A DNA stretch of 64,000 nucleotides from Sycobia sp. Sy_11. Its lineage: Eukaryota; Arthropoda; Insecta; Hymenoptera; Epichrysomallidae. A model generated the notes under the pieces. It saw only the letters and a program-made list of their open reading frames with translations. It was not told the DNA's origin and did not search any database. This document shows positions 1 through 11,050 of this stretch, piece by piece. Numbering within the stretch: position 1 is the stretch's first letter; each line of letters begins with the position of its first letter. Made by a program: the position numbers and the translations under genes. The stretch spans positions 715,001 through 779,000 of the forward strand of contig JACCIC010000096.1 of assembly GCA_018907035.1 (NCBI GenBank), in the 5' to 3' direction.

Positions 1-456
1 ATTTAGTTAACGAATAGGTGGAATATATATATTTCAAAATAAGTGAGGTACTATATGTATAAAACATTCAAGAGAATTGTACCTATTCAATGACTTAATA
101 TGAATGAAAAGAATAAAATGTTTATAATAGAGACTTCTTACGTCCTGGCAAGAATGCTGGTATCTACAGAAGAAAAAGCCATATGGAGATCAATATCTTC
201 AAGTACATTAAGTTAGCGGTTTAATGTGCAATTTCAAATAAACACATAGTCGTTATTATTAAAAATAAAAAAATATATTTACGTATTTAGGTGACGCATA
301 CCATTTAATTAGCATTCATAAATTATTTCTATATGACTATTACGTATTACGATTTACAATAACAATTAATAATTATTAATATATTTTTATACACTAATTA
401 TTGTAAATTTTAATGTTAAACACCTCTACTGAACAAATATAATATTTTATTCGATG
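1..456. other. AT-rich DNA with no recognisable gene
   Basis: The stretch is AT-rich with short A and T runs. I see no reading frame of useful length, no RNA-gene motif and no long microsatellite in it. Confidence 0.6.
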
Positions 457-540
457 AAAAAAATTCCGACCCTCCGCTGAGTATCGAACCCACGACCCTA
501 CGATTCGCAAGCTAACGCCTTATGCACTATACTGAAACGC
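457..540 (-). repeat. tRNA-like Pol III relic
   Basis: Read on the minus strand, this holds an A-box-like TAGTGCATAAGG (518-529) and a B box GGTTCGATAC (481-490) at tRNA-like spacing, followed by seven T (457-463), which would be a Pol III terminator. The T arm pairs at about four of five positions, but I cannot form an acceptor stem, so it is not a working tRNA gene. It is most likely the head of an old tRNA-derived SINE or a tRNA pseudogene. The parent tRNA is unclear. Confidence 0.45.
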
Positions 541-685
541 AATGTGGGATTACTATACTATAGTTTGCATATGACCGTAAAGCACTTAAGATATATAATA
601 ATTTTATAAACACAAGATAAACATACATAGGAAATCAATTTTTTAAATTCTTTCCCATGTTGGAAAGATCTGCGGGTGTTTATAA

Positions 686-688
<3 letters not shown>

Positions 689-729
<41 letters not shown>

Positions 730-748
730 GCGCGTGCGCGCACTCATT

Positions 749-783
<35 letters not shown>

Positions 784-826
784 TATATAATATATATTAC
801 CGCGTGCGCGCGTGCGCGCACTCACT

Positions 827-876
<50 letters not shown>

Positions 877-897
877 TTATATTTATATATATATATA
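689..897. repeat. Compound TA / CG-TG microsatellite, partly duplicated
   Basis: Three TA arrays (689-728, 752-789, 830-897) are separated by two GC-rich linkers. Both linkers carry CGTGCGCGCACTCA followed by a T/C-TTATT end, at 733 and at 811. The 78-bp offset points to duplication of a whole TA-plus-linker unit. Confidence 0.8.
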
Positions 898-929
898 ATT
901 TCTGTACACATAAGGCCTTGACTCCAAAA

Positions 930-1310
930 AACATCGTTCTTTCCAATATTAGAAAAAGTTGAGGAAATCTAACTAGAATCAAAATAGAAAGCCTAACCAT
1001 TTCCTGAATTCTCCTACTTGGCAGATTCTGCCTAGAAAAACGCCATTCTTTCCAAAGTAGGGAGAAGTTAAGGAATTCTGACTAGATCCAAGATAGAAGC
1101 CTGATCATTTCCTTAAGTTTTCTACTTGTAAAATTTTGACTAGTGGAAATACGTATTTCTTTCTAACATCAATAAAAGATAAGGAAATCTGAATAAATTC
1201 GAGAAAGTAATAATTAATATAAGATGATTATTAGATGATCGAAGGGAAATCTAACTCGGATCTGGCAAGATTTACCTACATGAGGAAATCATCAGTAATA
1301 CTGACTAGGA
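930..1310. repeat. Degenerate tandem repeat, unit about 110 bp
   Basis: The landmark TTCTTTCC recurs at 937, 1046 and (as TTCTTTCT) 1157, giving steps of 109 and 111 bp. The following AGGAAATCTAACTAGA-type segment recurs at 962, about 1070 and about 1181, and more weakly near 1245. A CTACTTG-GCAGATT-CTGCCTA-type segment also recurs. Copies have many substitutions, so the array is old. No coding sense is visible. Confidence 0.65.
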
Positions 1311-2080
1311 TCTAGCCCGAACTAGGGATATACCGAGTATATTTCTGCACGGGCTGTCGTTATTAATAATTGCGGATCGTTGCTTTCGGTTATTATTCGA
1401 AAAGCGCAGCTCCCCATCTAGTATTAAATGATTGAACTGGCCGATAGAGTTATAATTGTTCATATATTGGGAAACTAAATATCGATTATATGGAGAAGGG
1501 TATCACTAAAAAATAAACGTGGTTCAAGCGAATTGGTATGAAGGTTAAATTAAACAAACTCGCATTATCCTTTCAAATATAGTACGATTCGTCGTAATTC
1601 ATTATTGCTTCGACGATTTGAAGAGAGTTTCATAAAGACACTTAAAGATCTAACATCAAATAACTCGATTATATTTCTTCGATTAATTTTCTTCAGTTTT
1701 GTGATATTTTACTTTATCTCTCATCAATACCTGTCAAAGGTTGTACATAACACTAGCGTTAACGATAATTTAGTCTCTGTTATTGCAGTTGTTAACCAAT
1801 CACGTTGGAAAAATTTATAAATTTATTAGTTCTGCTCGCCGCCGATAACAGCGCATCCGATATTTAAATTATCCATGGAAAAATCTCTTAACGTTTGAAG
1901 GTGAATTTCTAAAGAAGTTAGAAAATTGCCTACAAATTCAAGTAGTGTATATTTATTTATTGATACGTTAAATCATAAGTTAACTTTCTCGATTAGGAAA
2001 ATATTCACTTATTCGATTTCAGATAGATAGAAAAGAAGCGTATAGTACTGGAGATTAATTTTTTTTAAATTGTAATCCTC
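1311..2080. other. Unique moderately AT-rich DNA
   Basis: There is no long microsatellite and no recognisable RNA gene. One 71-codon frame (1605-1820) resembles no family I know and lies in ordinary AT-rich DNA, so I do not call it a gene. Confidence 0.5.
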
Positions 2081-2770
2081 CCAAGCCGATCGTCCTTTGC
2101 TCCTTCTCTGGCACTCGTCTGCTTTGTGCATGCTATGTCTGTATATATATATATCTATGGACGTTATATTGATGCGTCCTCGTACACTCGCTCGTCATTC
2201 GCACGCGTCCAGGTTGCTCGGGACCGCGAACCGGCCGGTCTCCCATCCCGCGATATGAATGAATCGCGCGGGCGAAGGATCGAGGAAGCGAAAAAGATCA
2301 AGCGGAGGCGATTGGGTACACGGAGAACCCTACTGCCGACGATGGCGGGCCCGTAATGCGAGACAGTATGGGAACCGTCCGCGCGCGCGTCATTTTCATT
2401 GAGCGAAAGGGGTGGGAGGACCGCGGCCCCCTTGATTCATTCATACGAATAACCGATTGTACACAGACACGGACACGCGCGCACACGCGTTCGTCCATCC
2501 GCGAGGAAGTGAAAGGCTTTCCGTGCCTCTATATATATATATATAGATGTATATATAGACACCGCGCGGCTCGCCTTTTTTGGCGGACGAACCGACGCAG
2601 ACGTTGTACGCGCGTATCACTTCTATAAAGGAGCGCCGCCCGCGTGTGACCGAAGAAGAATGGTGTGTGCCCCACTCCCTCGCTCGAAAAAAAGAGATTC
2701 TTTCGATCCACCTCCCCTCCTTCGTCTCTCCGCTCCGCTCACCGCGCGGGTCTTTACTATACATACGTAC
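2081..2770. other. CpG-rich block
   Basis: GC content rises sharply and CpG dinucleotides are frequent, with CGCGCG tracts near 2380 and 2475. Short TA tracts interrupt it near 2145 and 2530. Overlapping frames are open on both strands, as expected of GC-rich non-coding DNA. It may be regulatory DNA, which is inferred from composition alone. Confidence 0.5.
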
Positions 2771-2773
2771 GAA

Positions 2774-2792
2774 ACACACACACACACACACA

Positions 2793-2837
<45 letters not shown>

Positions 2838-2898
2838 TATATGAGAACGGAGTTTATTCGGAGTCTCTGTCTCTCTCTCTCTCTCCCACTCTCTCTCG
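2774..2898. repeat. Compound CA / TA / CT microsatellite
   Basis: A CA array (2774-2795) runs directly into a TA array (2796-2834). An imperfect CT array follows after about 20 bases (2860-2898). Confidence 0.9.
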
Positions 2899-3250
2899 AT
2901 TATCCATTCGCGCCGTAATCGGGACGGCTCATCAACGCCGCGCGCAGCTCCTCGCCGTATCGGGTAATGGGGTATGAAATTATACCCGTGTGCGCCACAT
3001 GTAAATATGGTGGGCGGGCAGAGTGGGGGGTAAAAGGGGATGAAGGCGGACGGAGGAGGTTTCGGGCGGCGGAGTAAATTGCGAAATTAAGAAATTTCGA
3101 GGTGGCGAGCGCGAGGCTCGTCGTCATTTTGGGGATCCTTTGGGATGCATACACATGCGTATACGCGTATAATAAATTGCAGGCTACTCTTTCCTCCATC
3201 GCGAAAAGTTCGGCGAGATAACGAGAGCGAATCCGTATAAATGGATGGCG
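2899..3250. other. GC-rich block with a G-quadruplex motif
   Basis: Four guanine runs of three or more lie at 3012-3039 with loops of 1, 6 and 5 bases, which fits the G-quadruplex pattern. The minus strand is open for 125 codons across the block, but the product resembles nothing I know. Confidence 0.5.
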
Positions 3251-3471
3251 AGATGTTTTTTTTTTATTTTTATCCATAGTTAATTAATAATGTTTTTAGT
3301 AACGTGTAAATAATATAAAAATTTAACAATAACTTGATAACAGAATGTGAAAATCTAAAAAATCATCGTCTAATAATTTTTACAAAGCTAATGATAAATT
3401 TTCGTTTTCTAGAAGGATAATTTTTAGAGTACCTTTACAAAGTTATAATGTAGTAAAATTTCATAATTGAA

Positions 3472-3473
<2 letters not shown>

Positions 3474-3521
<48 letters not shown>
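3474..3521. repeat. TA microsatellite
   Basis: An uninterrupted TA array of about 24 units in AT-rich DNA (3251-3740) that otherwise shows nothing recognisable. Confidence 0.95.
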
Positions 3522-3524
<3 letters not shown>

Positions 3525-3740
3525 AAACGAGTTAAATATGTGATCCTGTGTTTATTGCAGAGCGAGCTTAAAGATATATGTAAATATTTCAAAATATATG
3601 TATCATTAACTTTAAAATATTCAAAGTGACAACATTTTCAATTTTCTATACCAATCTTCAAGAAGATCGATACATCGGCAGTGAATGTTTTCAAATCTCT
3701 ATCTGTAATATGTACATTTCATACCTGGGCCGTATAAAAG

Positions 3741-4365
3741 AAAAACTCGATTATATCAGTAGCGACAGACGACAGTAGATCGGCGCATATCGCGCTACGT
3801 CGTAAAGACCTACGAACATAATTTTTCCATAAAATTTACAAAATAAGAAAAATACTCGATCGGTATCGGTATCCCACAAAATCGTATATTTTTTATGCGG
3901 CTGCGTCACACAGTCCGTAAAGAATCCGCGTACATTTCGCACCCCTCATTATCGGAAATGTACAGTATCTCGCTTTGCAAATCAAACGAAACCTCTCGAA
4001 GATATCGCGATTGATTAAACAATCGAGCGCACACCCAATCTCGGCGCAGAGCTTCGATCCGCAAATATCCCTCCTTGCCCGAAATCCTCGGCGCCAGCGC
4101 ACGCGATCGATAACAACACAATTTCATACGCGGCCTACGCTCTCTTGGCTGTTGATCGCGTCTGGCCGCGCTCGGCTTTGCCCACTTGCGCGCGTCGGGC
4201 GTCGCGTCCTCGTTAATTAGGCCCGTCGCCCGCGCGCTCGCGCGAGAAGCCGCCCGAGCGCGAACGAACGAGGAGATCATCGACGCTCGTTTTGTATTTA
4301 CGTGCGCCGCGCGCCGATGTAGGTGTATATGTGTATGCGTCGGGGGTCACAGGCCGGGGTCGAGG

Positions 4366-4399
<34 letters not shown>

Positions 4400-4840
4400 G
4401 AAAGAGTCGAGGTAAGTTCACGCCGGCTTGCCGATCCCCTCGGAGTATATAGATGGATATCTGCATCCGGCCATATGGCGACTCGCGCGTGCGCGCGGCT
4501 CAGGAACTTTTCCCGAAAAATTACGTAGCGAGAGCGAGTTGAGCGCGCACGGATGATTGATTGGCAAAGAGGGGACAAATAAGGACGCTGCACGGGTGGT
4601 CGATGTATTATATATATATATATATGTTATAGAAATAATGTGGCGGGCTCGAATATGCAAGTGCGCGGTACACGTACGAGGCGGTTCTCTGTAGCTTTTC
4701 ATGCTGTTGCTCTCGAACATCCGCATCGCGATTCAGAACGTGGGCGGGGGGGGGCGGGCAAATCCGTCGTATATTCTGATGGATTGAGGAAACGTAGAGA
4801 TGGAAAGCCGAGAAAAGATGTGAATGACGCGATATCTTAA
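3741..4840. other. CpG-rich block with GA array
   Basis: This is a CpG-rich block, densest at about 4020-4520, with a GA array at 4362-4406 and a short TA array at 4608-4625. Frames of 60 to 126 codons are open on both strands and overlap one another. None looks like a known protein. Confidence 0.55.
4362..4406 (+). repeat. GA microsatellite
   Basis: An imperfect GA array on the plus strand, holding several GAGAG cores of the kind recognised by insect GAGA-type factors. Confidence 0.9.
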
Positions 4841-5390
4841 TATTTGTTGTGGTAGAATAAATCTAAAGGCATATTTATGATATATCTATAAGTAATTATT
4901 ATCAATCTATACTCCATTGACTTATTTCATCAATTTGTCTTTATTAAAATGCCTATAAGCTGCTAAAATCTAAATATAAATCTAAATATTATATCATATT
5001 TACGAACAGTAAATTTTTAGTCAGTTGAATTACTTAAGCTGCTCAATTGATCTTATATATATAACTTGCATCCTCCCGTGGTCTCATTCATATGCTGACA
5101 ATGCTTCATTTTTGGAAAGATACAATAAGTAAGAATCGGATTAAAAATTATTATTGAAAAGCTTAATAATAACTTAATAGTAACAGATAATTCAATAAGT
5201 TTAACATATTTTAAAATTCCACGAGGACCTCGACCTTATTGCGATTGCGAATACGGAAACCTCGAGGATTGAAGAAAATTAAGTATTCAGTATATTATAC
5301 CAATGCGTTTATGATCTAGACACTTTCAAATTTTTTCTATGTATTAACAATTGCAACAAAAATCAATTAAATCGTAAAACATCAAATCCG
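4841..5390. other. AT-rich DNA with no recognisable gene
   Basis: Unique AT-rich DNA without microsatellites over 20 bp. I see no gene or RNA motif. Confidence 0.6.
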
Positions 5391-5802
5391 ATCGACAAAA
5401 CCTTTTGATTGCGAGAAGGGTAGGGTGATCGAAACGAACGGTCCTTTAGATAGGAAACAAGTCTTGTCGAAGGGATGAGAAAATCGACAGAGGCTTCGAA
5501 CGTTCGCCAAAGATTCCCGAGGCCGCGAGCGCGCGCCTCCGATGAGAGATGGAACATAGACGATCGGAACGGCGACCTTTTTGTTTTCTAAAACATATAA
5601 CGCACAAGCACGCTTAGCACGCTCTGTTATTATATATATCTGCATGATATAAATCCCTTCGTAATTCCTTCTTTTTTTTCGCGTTCTCATCCCTACAGCA
5701 CCTCTTCTCGACCCTGTCCCGCGCCGTCTCTAAAACCATCTAACGCAGCCGTCAGGGCGGCTTCGTTCTCTAGGGCCCATAAGGCATATAATATTATATA
5801 TC

Positions 5803-5804
<2 letters not shown>

Positions 5805-5847
<43 letters not shown>
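5805..5847. repeat. TA microsatellite
   Basis: An uninterrupted TA array of about 21 units. Confidence 0.95.
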
Positions 5848-5853
<6 letters not shown>

Positions 5854-6117
5854 ATATATATCTTAAAGAGAAGGTAAGTTCGGAACAGAAGAAAGAGTTA
5901 GACGCCGACGGCACGCGGCGGTGGTGGCGGCGACGGCGGCAGCGGAGAGGTGAGGGTGCGGGCGACGAGGGTGGTGAGGGAGGAGGCGAGTCGCGGCATC
6001 GCGAGCTAAAACACGGGCGCACGCTTTGGAGAGAGGGAGTGGGGGGAGCGAGGAGCAAAGAAGAATAGCCTCCCTCAACGCGAACTGTTCTGGCGCAGCC
6101 TACAATTAAAACTCCGC

Positions 6118-6219
6118 TCTTTCTTTCTCTTTCTCACTCTACTCACTCTTTCTCGCTCTCTCCCTCTCTCTCTCTCTCTTTTTCTCTTTTACTCCGATGT
6201 TCCCATAGGGGTTGCACTA

Positions 6220-6250
<31 letters not shown>
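6118..6250. repeat. Opposed CT and GA tracts
   Basis: A CT-rich tract (6118-6190) is followed after a 30-base spacer by a GA array (6221-6250). The two arms are mutually complementary, so a transcript could fold into a stem. Confidence 0.8.
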
Positions 6251-6251
<1 letters not shown>

Positions 6252-6395
6252 TGGGAGAACTTGAGTCGCTTCATTCTAATCGACTGCTTCACCTACCTCG
6301 AACAGTAAAATGCCACGTTGTAAATCAATGTTTGCCATATTTTTCTTCGGGGTTCCATCTCGCGTACGCGTTTCGTGCGCGTTCGTACGGAAATA

Positions 6396-6397
<2 letters not shown>

Positions 6398-6465
<68 letters not shown>

Positions 6466-6508
6466 AGGTGCGTGTCTGTGTGTGTGGATGTGGGCGTGTG
6501 TATGTAAG
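6398..6508 (+). repeat. TG microsatellite
   Basis: A perfect TG array of about 32 units (6398-6462) decays into interrupted TG repeats up to about 6508. It is one of the longest TG arrays in the window. Confidence 0.95.
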
Positions 6509-6960
6509 AGAGGGCCTCAGCGCTTGCCGTGCGAGTTGAAATTAGAGGTTTATTTGTTTCGCTTAATTTATTAGCTAATCGCTCGCGGATGCGAGTTTGT
6601 TTGAATTTTATGTTATACGAGTATAATATTTGTTGTGATTTCTTCTAATGCGATTCAAAATTCTTTTTAAAAATTTTGGATAATATAACAATGTGAATCA
6701 ATTATTCATATTCATTTAGTAAAGATGCGAATTGATCGTCGTTTGTCAATTGATTGTCTCTGCAACTATTCCATAAAGCATTAAAAAACATTATTTTGAA
6801 GCATAAGCCTGTATAGTATAACCGATGCTACGCGGGATGATAAATTTATGAATTTGATATGGTCCGACAGACTTAACGATTTAATATATATATATATATA
6901 TAAGTTTCCATCCCCATTGATCGAACTATCCGCGTACAACATCTAAAGAACAATCTCTGT

Positions 6961-7287
6961 ATTATCTTTGCATTGTGCCGCGGAGGTAATAAGTTGCGCT
7001 TGTGACCAATACGTCATATGCGGCGACTTGGGGTTATTTTCTCAGGCTGGATTACGCGGCGGGACCAGGCACCTGCTCGGCTTACCTCGCTAATCCGCTG
7101 GCGAATGGAATCGCCGATCGTTGACCGAGATTATTGGCTACCGAGGGTTTTGAGCAGTATGCCACCGTTATGTGACACGAATCTGCCTCGTCTGCGACCT
7201 GTCATCGTTTACAATAATGCCGGCCTTTCCGTTCGATTGCAAGTCGAACAATTCGTAATGATTAGTTCTGAATTAAAGAATGCATAG
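6961..7287. other. Unique GC-balanced block, possible conserved element or exon
   Basis: This short block of balanced composition sits between AT-rich flanks and carries no microsatellite. A pyrimidine run ending in TTTTCTCAG near 7046 resembles a splice acceptor, and one plus-strand frame is open from 7018 to 7287 (89 codons). The predicted peptide matches no family I recognise and I see no clear donor site. A conserved non-coding element is at least as likely as an exon. Confidence 0.2.
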
Positions 7288-8440
7288 TAAATATAAATAT
7301 ATGTTAAATTTATGATCGTAAACGATGGAACTGCTGCGTCATCGTAATCGTTGTACAATTCGATCAATATTCCAGATTAGATGCATACCTGTTTTGGTAT
7401 GAATGTATAATTAATAAAAATAGCCGACGCGAGTATAAAAATACAAAAGATTGTTCAAATGGGCGAAACTCATATGTTTCGTAAAAACTAGATGGTTGTA
7501 CTTAAAATATTTATGAAAATATGACACTATCATTTATAATGTCGTAGAATATGAAGAAAAAAATTAATGTGCTATAATTATTAGTTCTATATTTTAATTA
7601 CATTCATTATATAATAAAAAAAGGATTTAATTAAAAAAAAAATAATATTTGAAATAGCTTTACGTTTAAAAACATAATTATCAGATCAGCAATTAATGAC
7701 TGTTTTCTGATCCCAGTAAATTGTTATTGTTTTGGCGCATTCGTTCAATATTTTAAAATAATTTGAATCCTTTAATTCAGCCCCCTTACTGGACATTTTA
7801 GCAGCTTCAAATTTATGGATAGAACGGAAACTTAAATTATTATTAATAATGCTCCAAAAAGTAAAGCTCTTTACAATAGTCTCCTTTGAGTATATATTTT
7901 ATTCAATACCATTTCAAAAATGCGAAGAAAATTCCATGGTACATCTTTTGCGGTCTTCGCTCTACTAAAACACATTTGTATGCGTCATCGTTATTGCGAC
8001 AATTGTTATAACTTTTCATTTATCAGAAATTTTATTAGTATGCACAATGCTCTTTGTGAACTCTTTGCCGCAATATTAATACTTAGTTCTAGTCGCATCG
8101 AATTTATGAGAAGTGAACATGCTGGTTAATTATCTTTTACATGAGTTGGAAGCGCAGAGTAAATTCATAAACGATACTATTTTTTATTCGATAATAATAT
8201 AAACTAATACGATATTAATTATATTGAACAAATGAAGATTACAAGTAATAATTTACAATGAATAATTATGTACGTTGAACGTAAATTGATGTATTTTAAT
8301 ATTGTTTATAAAACACGTTTTAGTGGCAAATAATTCAAAAAGAATCTTCTGAATAATAATATTACTGGCTGTGAAAAAATAAATCATTTTAATTCACTTT
8401 ATGCTTAAATTCAATGACGAGACGTTTAATGTATAAATAT
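7288..8440. other. AT-rich DNA with no recognisable gene
   Basis: Unique AT-rich DNA with A and T homopolymers near 7615-7645. I see no microsatellite array and no gene. The AT-rich stretch 6601-6960 is similar, apart from a short TA tract near 6885. Confidence 0.6.
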
Positions 8441-8890
8441 AAGACGCGCAGATATGAATCGAACGTGATCCCACTTCCGTTATCATTCATAAAATCCTGA
8501 AGCTCAGAAGGAAGAATACCGGGTTTTGCAAGACCGGAAATCAATTCATTATATTCCTATACACTCTCGATCGCTTATAGAGATCTGAAACGGGATATGC
8601 CATGTTAATGCGAATAAATGTCTTCGATCCGCGCTCTTATACACTGTTCATGAATGGGACTCGTGAGGAATTGAACGACCGGGAATCACGTGTATATATA
8701 CTCCGAGAGTGATATACATAAAAACTGATCCAAGATAACAATCGCACTGACCCGCTCCTAAGAATGACTCTAGTCCGCAGGCGTAAGATTTTACAAGCGT
8801 AGTCGTTTTTTTTTTGTTAACGAGATGAGGGACGAGATGTATAGGCAAGGGATCAGAAATATCTGCCTCGTAATTGGACATGAATCTATT
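8441..8890. other. Unique DNA of mixed composition
   Basis: No gene is recognisable. A minus-strand B-box-like stretch near 8455-8466 lacks a convincing A box. Confidence 0.5.
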
Positions 8891-8897
8891 ATAATGG

Positions 8898-8898
<1 letters not shown>

Positions 8899-8948
<50 letters not shown>

Positions 8949-8970
8949 TGAGTGTGCGCGCGCGCGCGTG
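8899..8970 (+). repeat. TG array followed by CG array
   Basis: A TG array (8899-8946) passes through GAGTG repeats into a CG array (8954-8969). Alternating purine-pyrimidine DNA of this kind is prone to Z-form. Confidence 0.9.
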
Positions 8971-9179
8971 CATATACTTACACAGACACTCGCTCACATA
9001 ATCATCGTTATAGAATAAATCCTATTTGGCAATGAACCAATACCAGTTCATTAGAATCGAGCAAACCACAATCGCTTTCACTCTCCAGCCCGCTCAATAT
9101 ACCATATATTCCCTCGTAGCCGATGAACTATATTCATGGCGATTGGCACTTTATATATATATATATATATATATCGGGA

Positions 9180-9449
9180 CGTTCGGTAGCGCTAAATCAC
9201 CTGGTACCCGAATCGCGGTCGGTGGCTCCCTCCCCCGGCAGCAGCATCCAGCGCCCATACCGGGCCCGGGCCGTCGCGAATTACAGAGCCGGCAGTTTAG
9301 AGAAAGAGAGAGATTCGGTGGCAGTGGCATTGACGACGCAAGCCCCGCATTACAACGCGCAATAATGACGATGATTCCCCTTTTGGGGCCGAGGGGGCCC
9401 ATCATCCCGTCAGTAAAGTCACCCGGGGGCTCGGAGCAAGGCTCGGAGG

Positions 9450-9495
<46 letters not shown>

Positions 9496-9542
9496 AATGA
9501 AATAAGTCTGGACGGGAAGCTGACCCCGTATATTTATATATG

Positions 9543-9588
<46 letters not shown>
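9180..9588. repeat. CpG-rich block ending in GA and TG/CG arrays
   Basis: A CpG-rich unique stretch (9180-9440) is followed by a GA array (9452-9491), then a TG array (9549-9580) that turns into CG (9581-9588). Confidence 0.8.
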
Positions 9589-9928
9589 CTACATGTACCG
9601 GGACGCGCGAGAGAAAGAGAGAACTTTATGGACTTATCAATCATGCGGTAGTCCCTACGCTCGAGGGAGAGAAGAAGGGAAGCGGAAAGACAGAGAGCGG
9701 GAGAGAGAGAAAGAGAGAAGGAATTGGACAGGCTGGCGCCCTCTACGGGCCGGTTCGCCCGATCGGCCGCAAGCTTAGACCTGTTATTAGCAGCGATTAA
9801 AAGATTCCTGTACGCGCGCCAGGGACCAGGGTAGGCGTGTGGCACGTTTCCACGATTTGCTTCATTGACAAGATTTATGGCGGTGCACAAATAACGTACA
9901 GTGTATATATCTCTCTTGCCCTGATTCC

Positions 9929-9970
<42 letters not shown>

Positions 9971-11050
9971 CCTTTTTCTGTTTTAACGCGCACGGAAATG
10001 ACGCGCCGTCCAATGTTTTCTCCCATCGGGGCATACAGCCCTTTCGTTTTTTTTTCGCGCGCTGGCTAATGGAATAAACGTTATATCGTAACAATCGTGA
10101 TAATTATGCGTACCATTGCTTGAAATATGATTGTTTCAATGCTCGACCCCCTCCTCCCTAGTCCTCCCCCTTCATGCCTCCCTCCACAGGCCTCCAAGCG
10201 TCGGACAAGCATGGTTATATGATAATTAAATCGCGAGAGCATGAGACAGACCAGAGAAAGAGAAGAGAGAGAGAGAGAATATTCGTATTTGCGTGACGAA
10301 TGGATCAGCTCGAGGTTTCTTTCATTTTTCTTTTTTTTACCAATGCACGTATATATCTATATAAGTGTCTCTGTCATAATTATAACGACGATTATGTAAA
10401 ATATAGAAGGAATTAATCGCGTAATTGCTAGGTGCGCTCCGTGAGATATCGCTTTGAAAAGGCTTTTATGCGAATGCGCCGCGTATATGAATGACGAGTG
10501 TGCTCGAATCCACTATCTCTCTCCCTATCTGTCTCCCCGTCACTCCCTCTCTCTCTCTCTCTCTCTCTCACTTACTACCATGCGAACGGAAGATAAATAA
10601 TATATATATATATATATACTAAAAGAGAAAGAGCGACGAATATTATACGATTCTGCGAGCAGTCGTCCAATGCAAGCAACGTTCGCAGTTTCAGCTTCGC
10701 CATCGCCGCCCGCGGACGGCTACAATTAATTGCTTCAATTGCATATTATCCGATTTTTAAGGGCCCTCGGATATAACGTCCCCGCGTCTTATTTATTATT
10801 AGCGGCTTGGGGCTTATATGCCGATAGTTTCTTCTAATAAAATATAACCCAGTGGAAAATCTGCATTAAGGCATATATATATATATGAAATGCGTATAAA
10901 AGCAAAAAAAACGTTGTATATATCCAAGATATAGTGGTGCACCGGACAGACAAATGCAGAGATACACACATGCACACGCATAAACGTACACGCGCGCGTA
11001 CACACATACACACACGCACATAAAACAAAATTCTGGATCGGGTACATAAA
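9589..11050. other. Mosaic of unique DNA and short arrays
   Basis: The block contains CT arrays (9928-9969, 10546-10570), a short TA tract near 10600 and a C-rich stretch near 10145-10195. Open frames here are translations of these arrays. No gene is recognisable. Confidence 0.55.

Larger units (their letters stand above)
5391..6600. other. CpG-rich block loaded with microsatellites
   Basis: The block holds a TA array (5805-5847), a purine-rich GGCGG-type stretch (5900-6010), a CT-rich tract (6118-6190), a GA array (6221-6250) and a long TG array (6398-6462). The CT and GA tracts face each other about 30 bases apart and could pair as a hairpin. Confidence 0.6.

Noticed and set aside
8440..8515. 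Minus-strand B-box-like CGTTCGATTC
   Set aside because: No convincing A box, stem or terminator, so not called as a tRNA relic.
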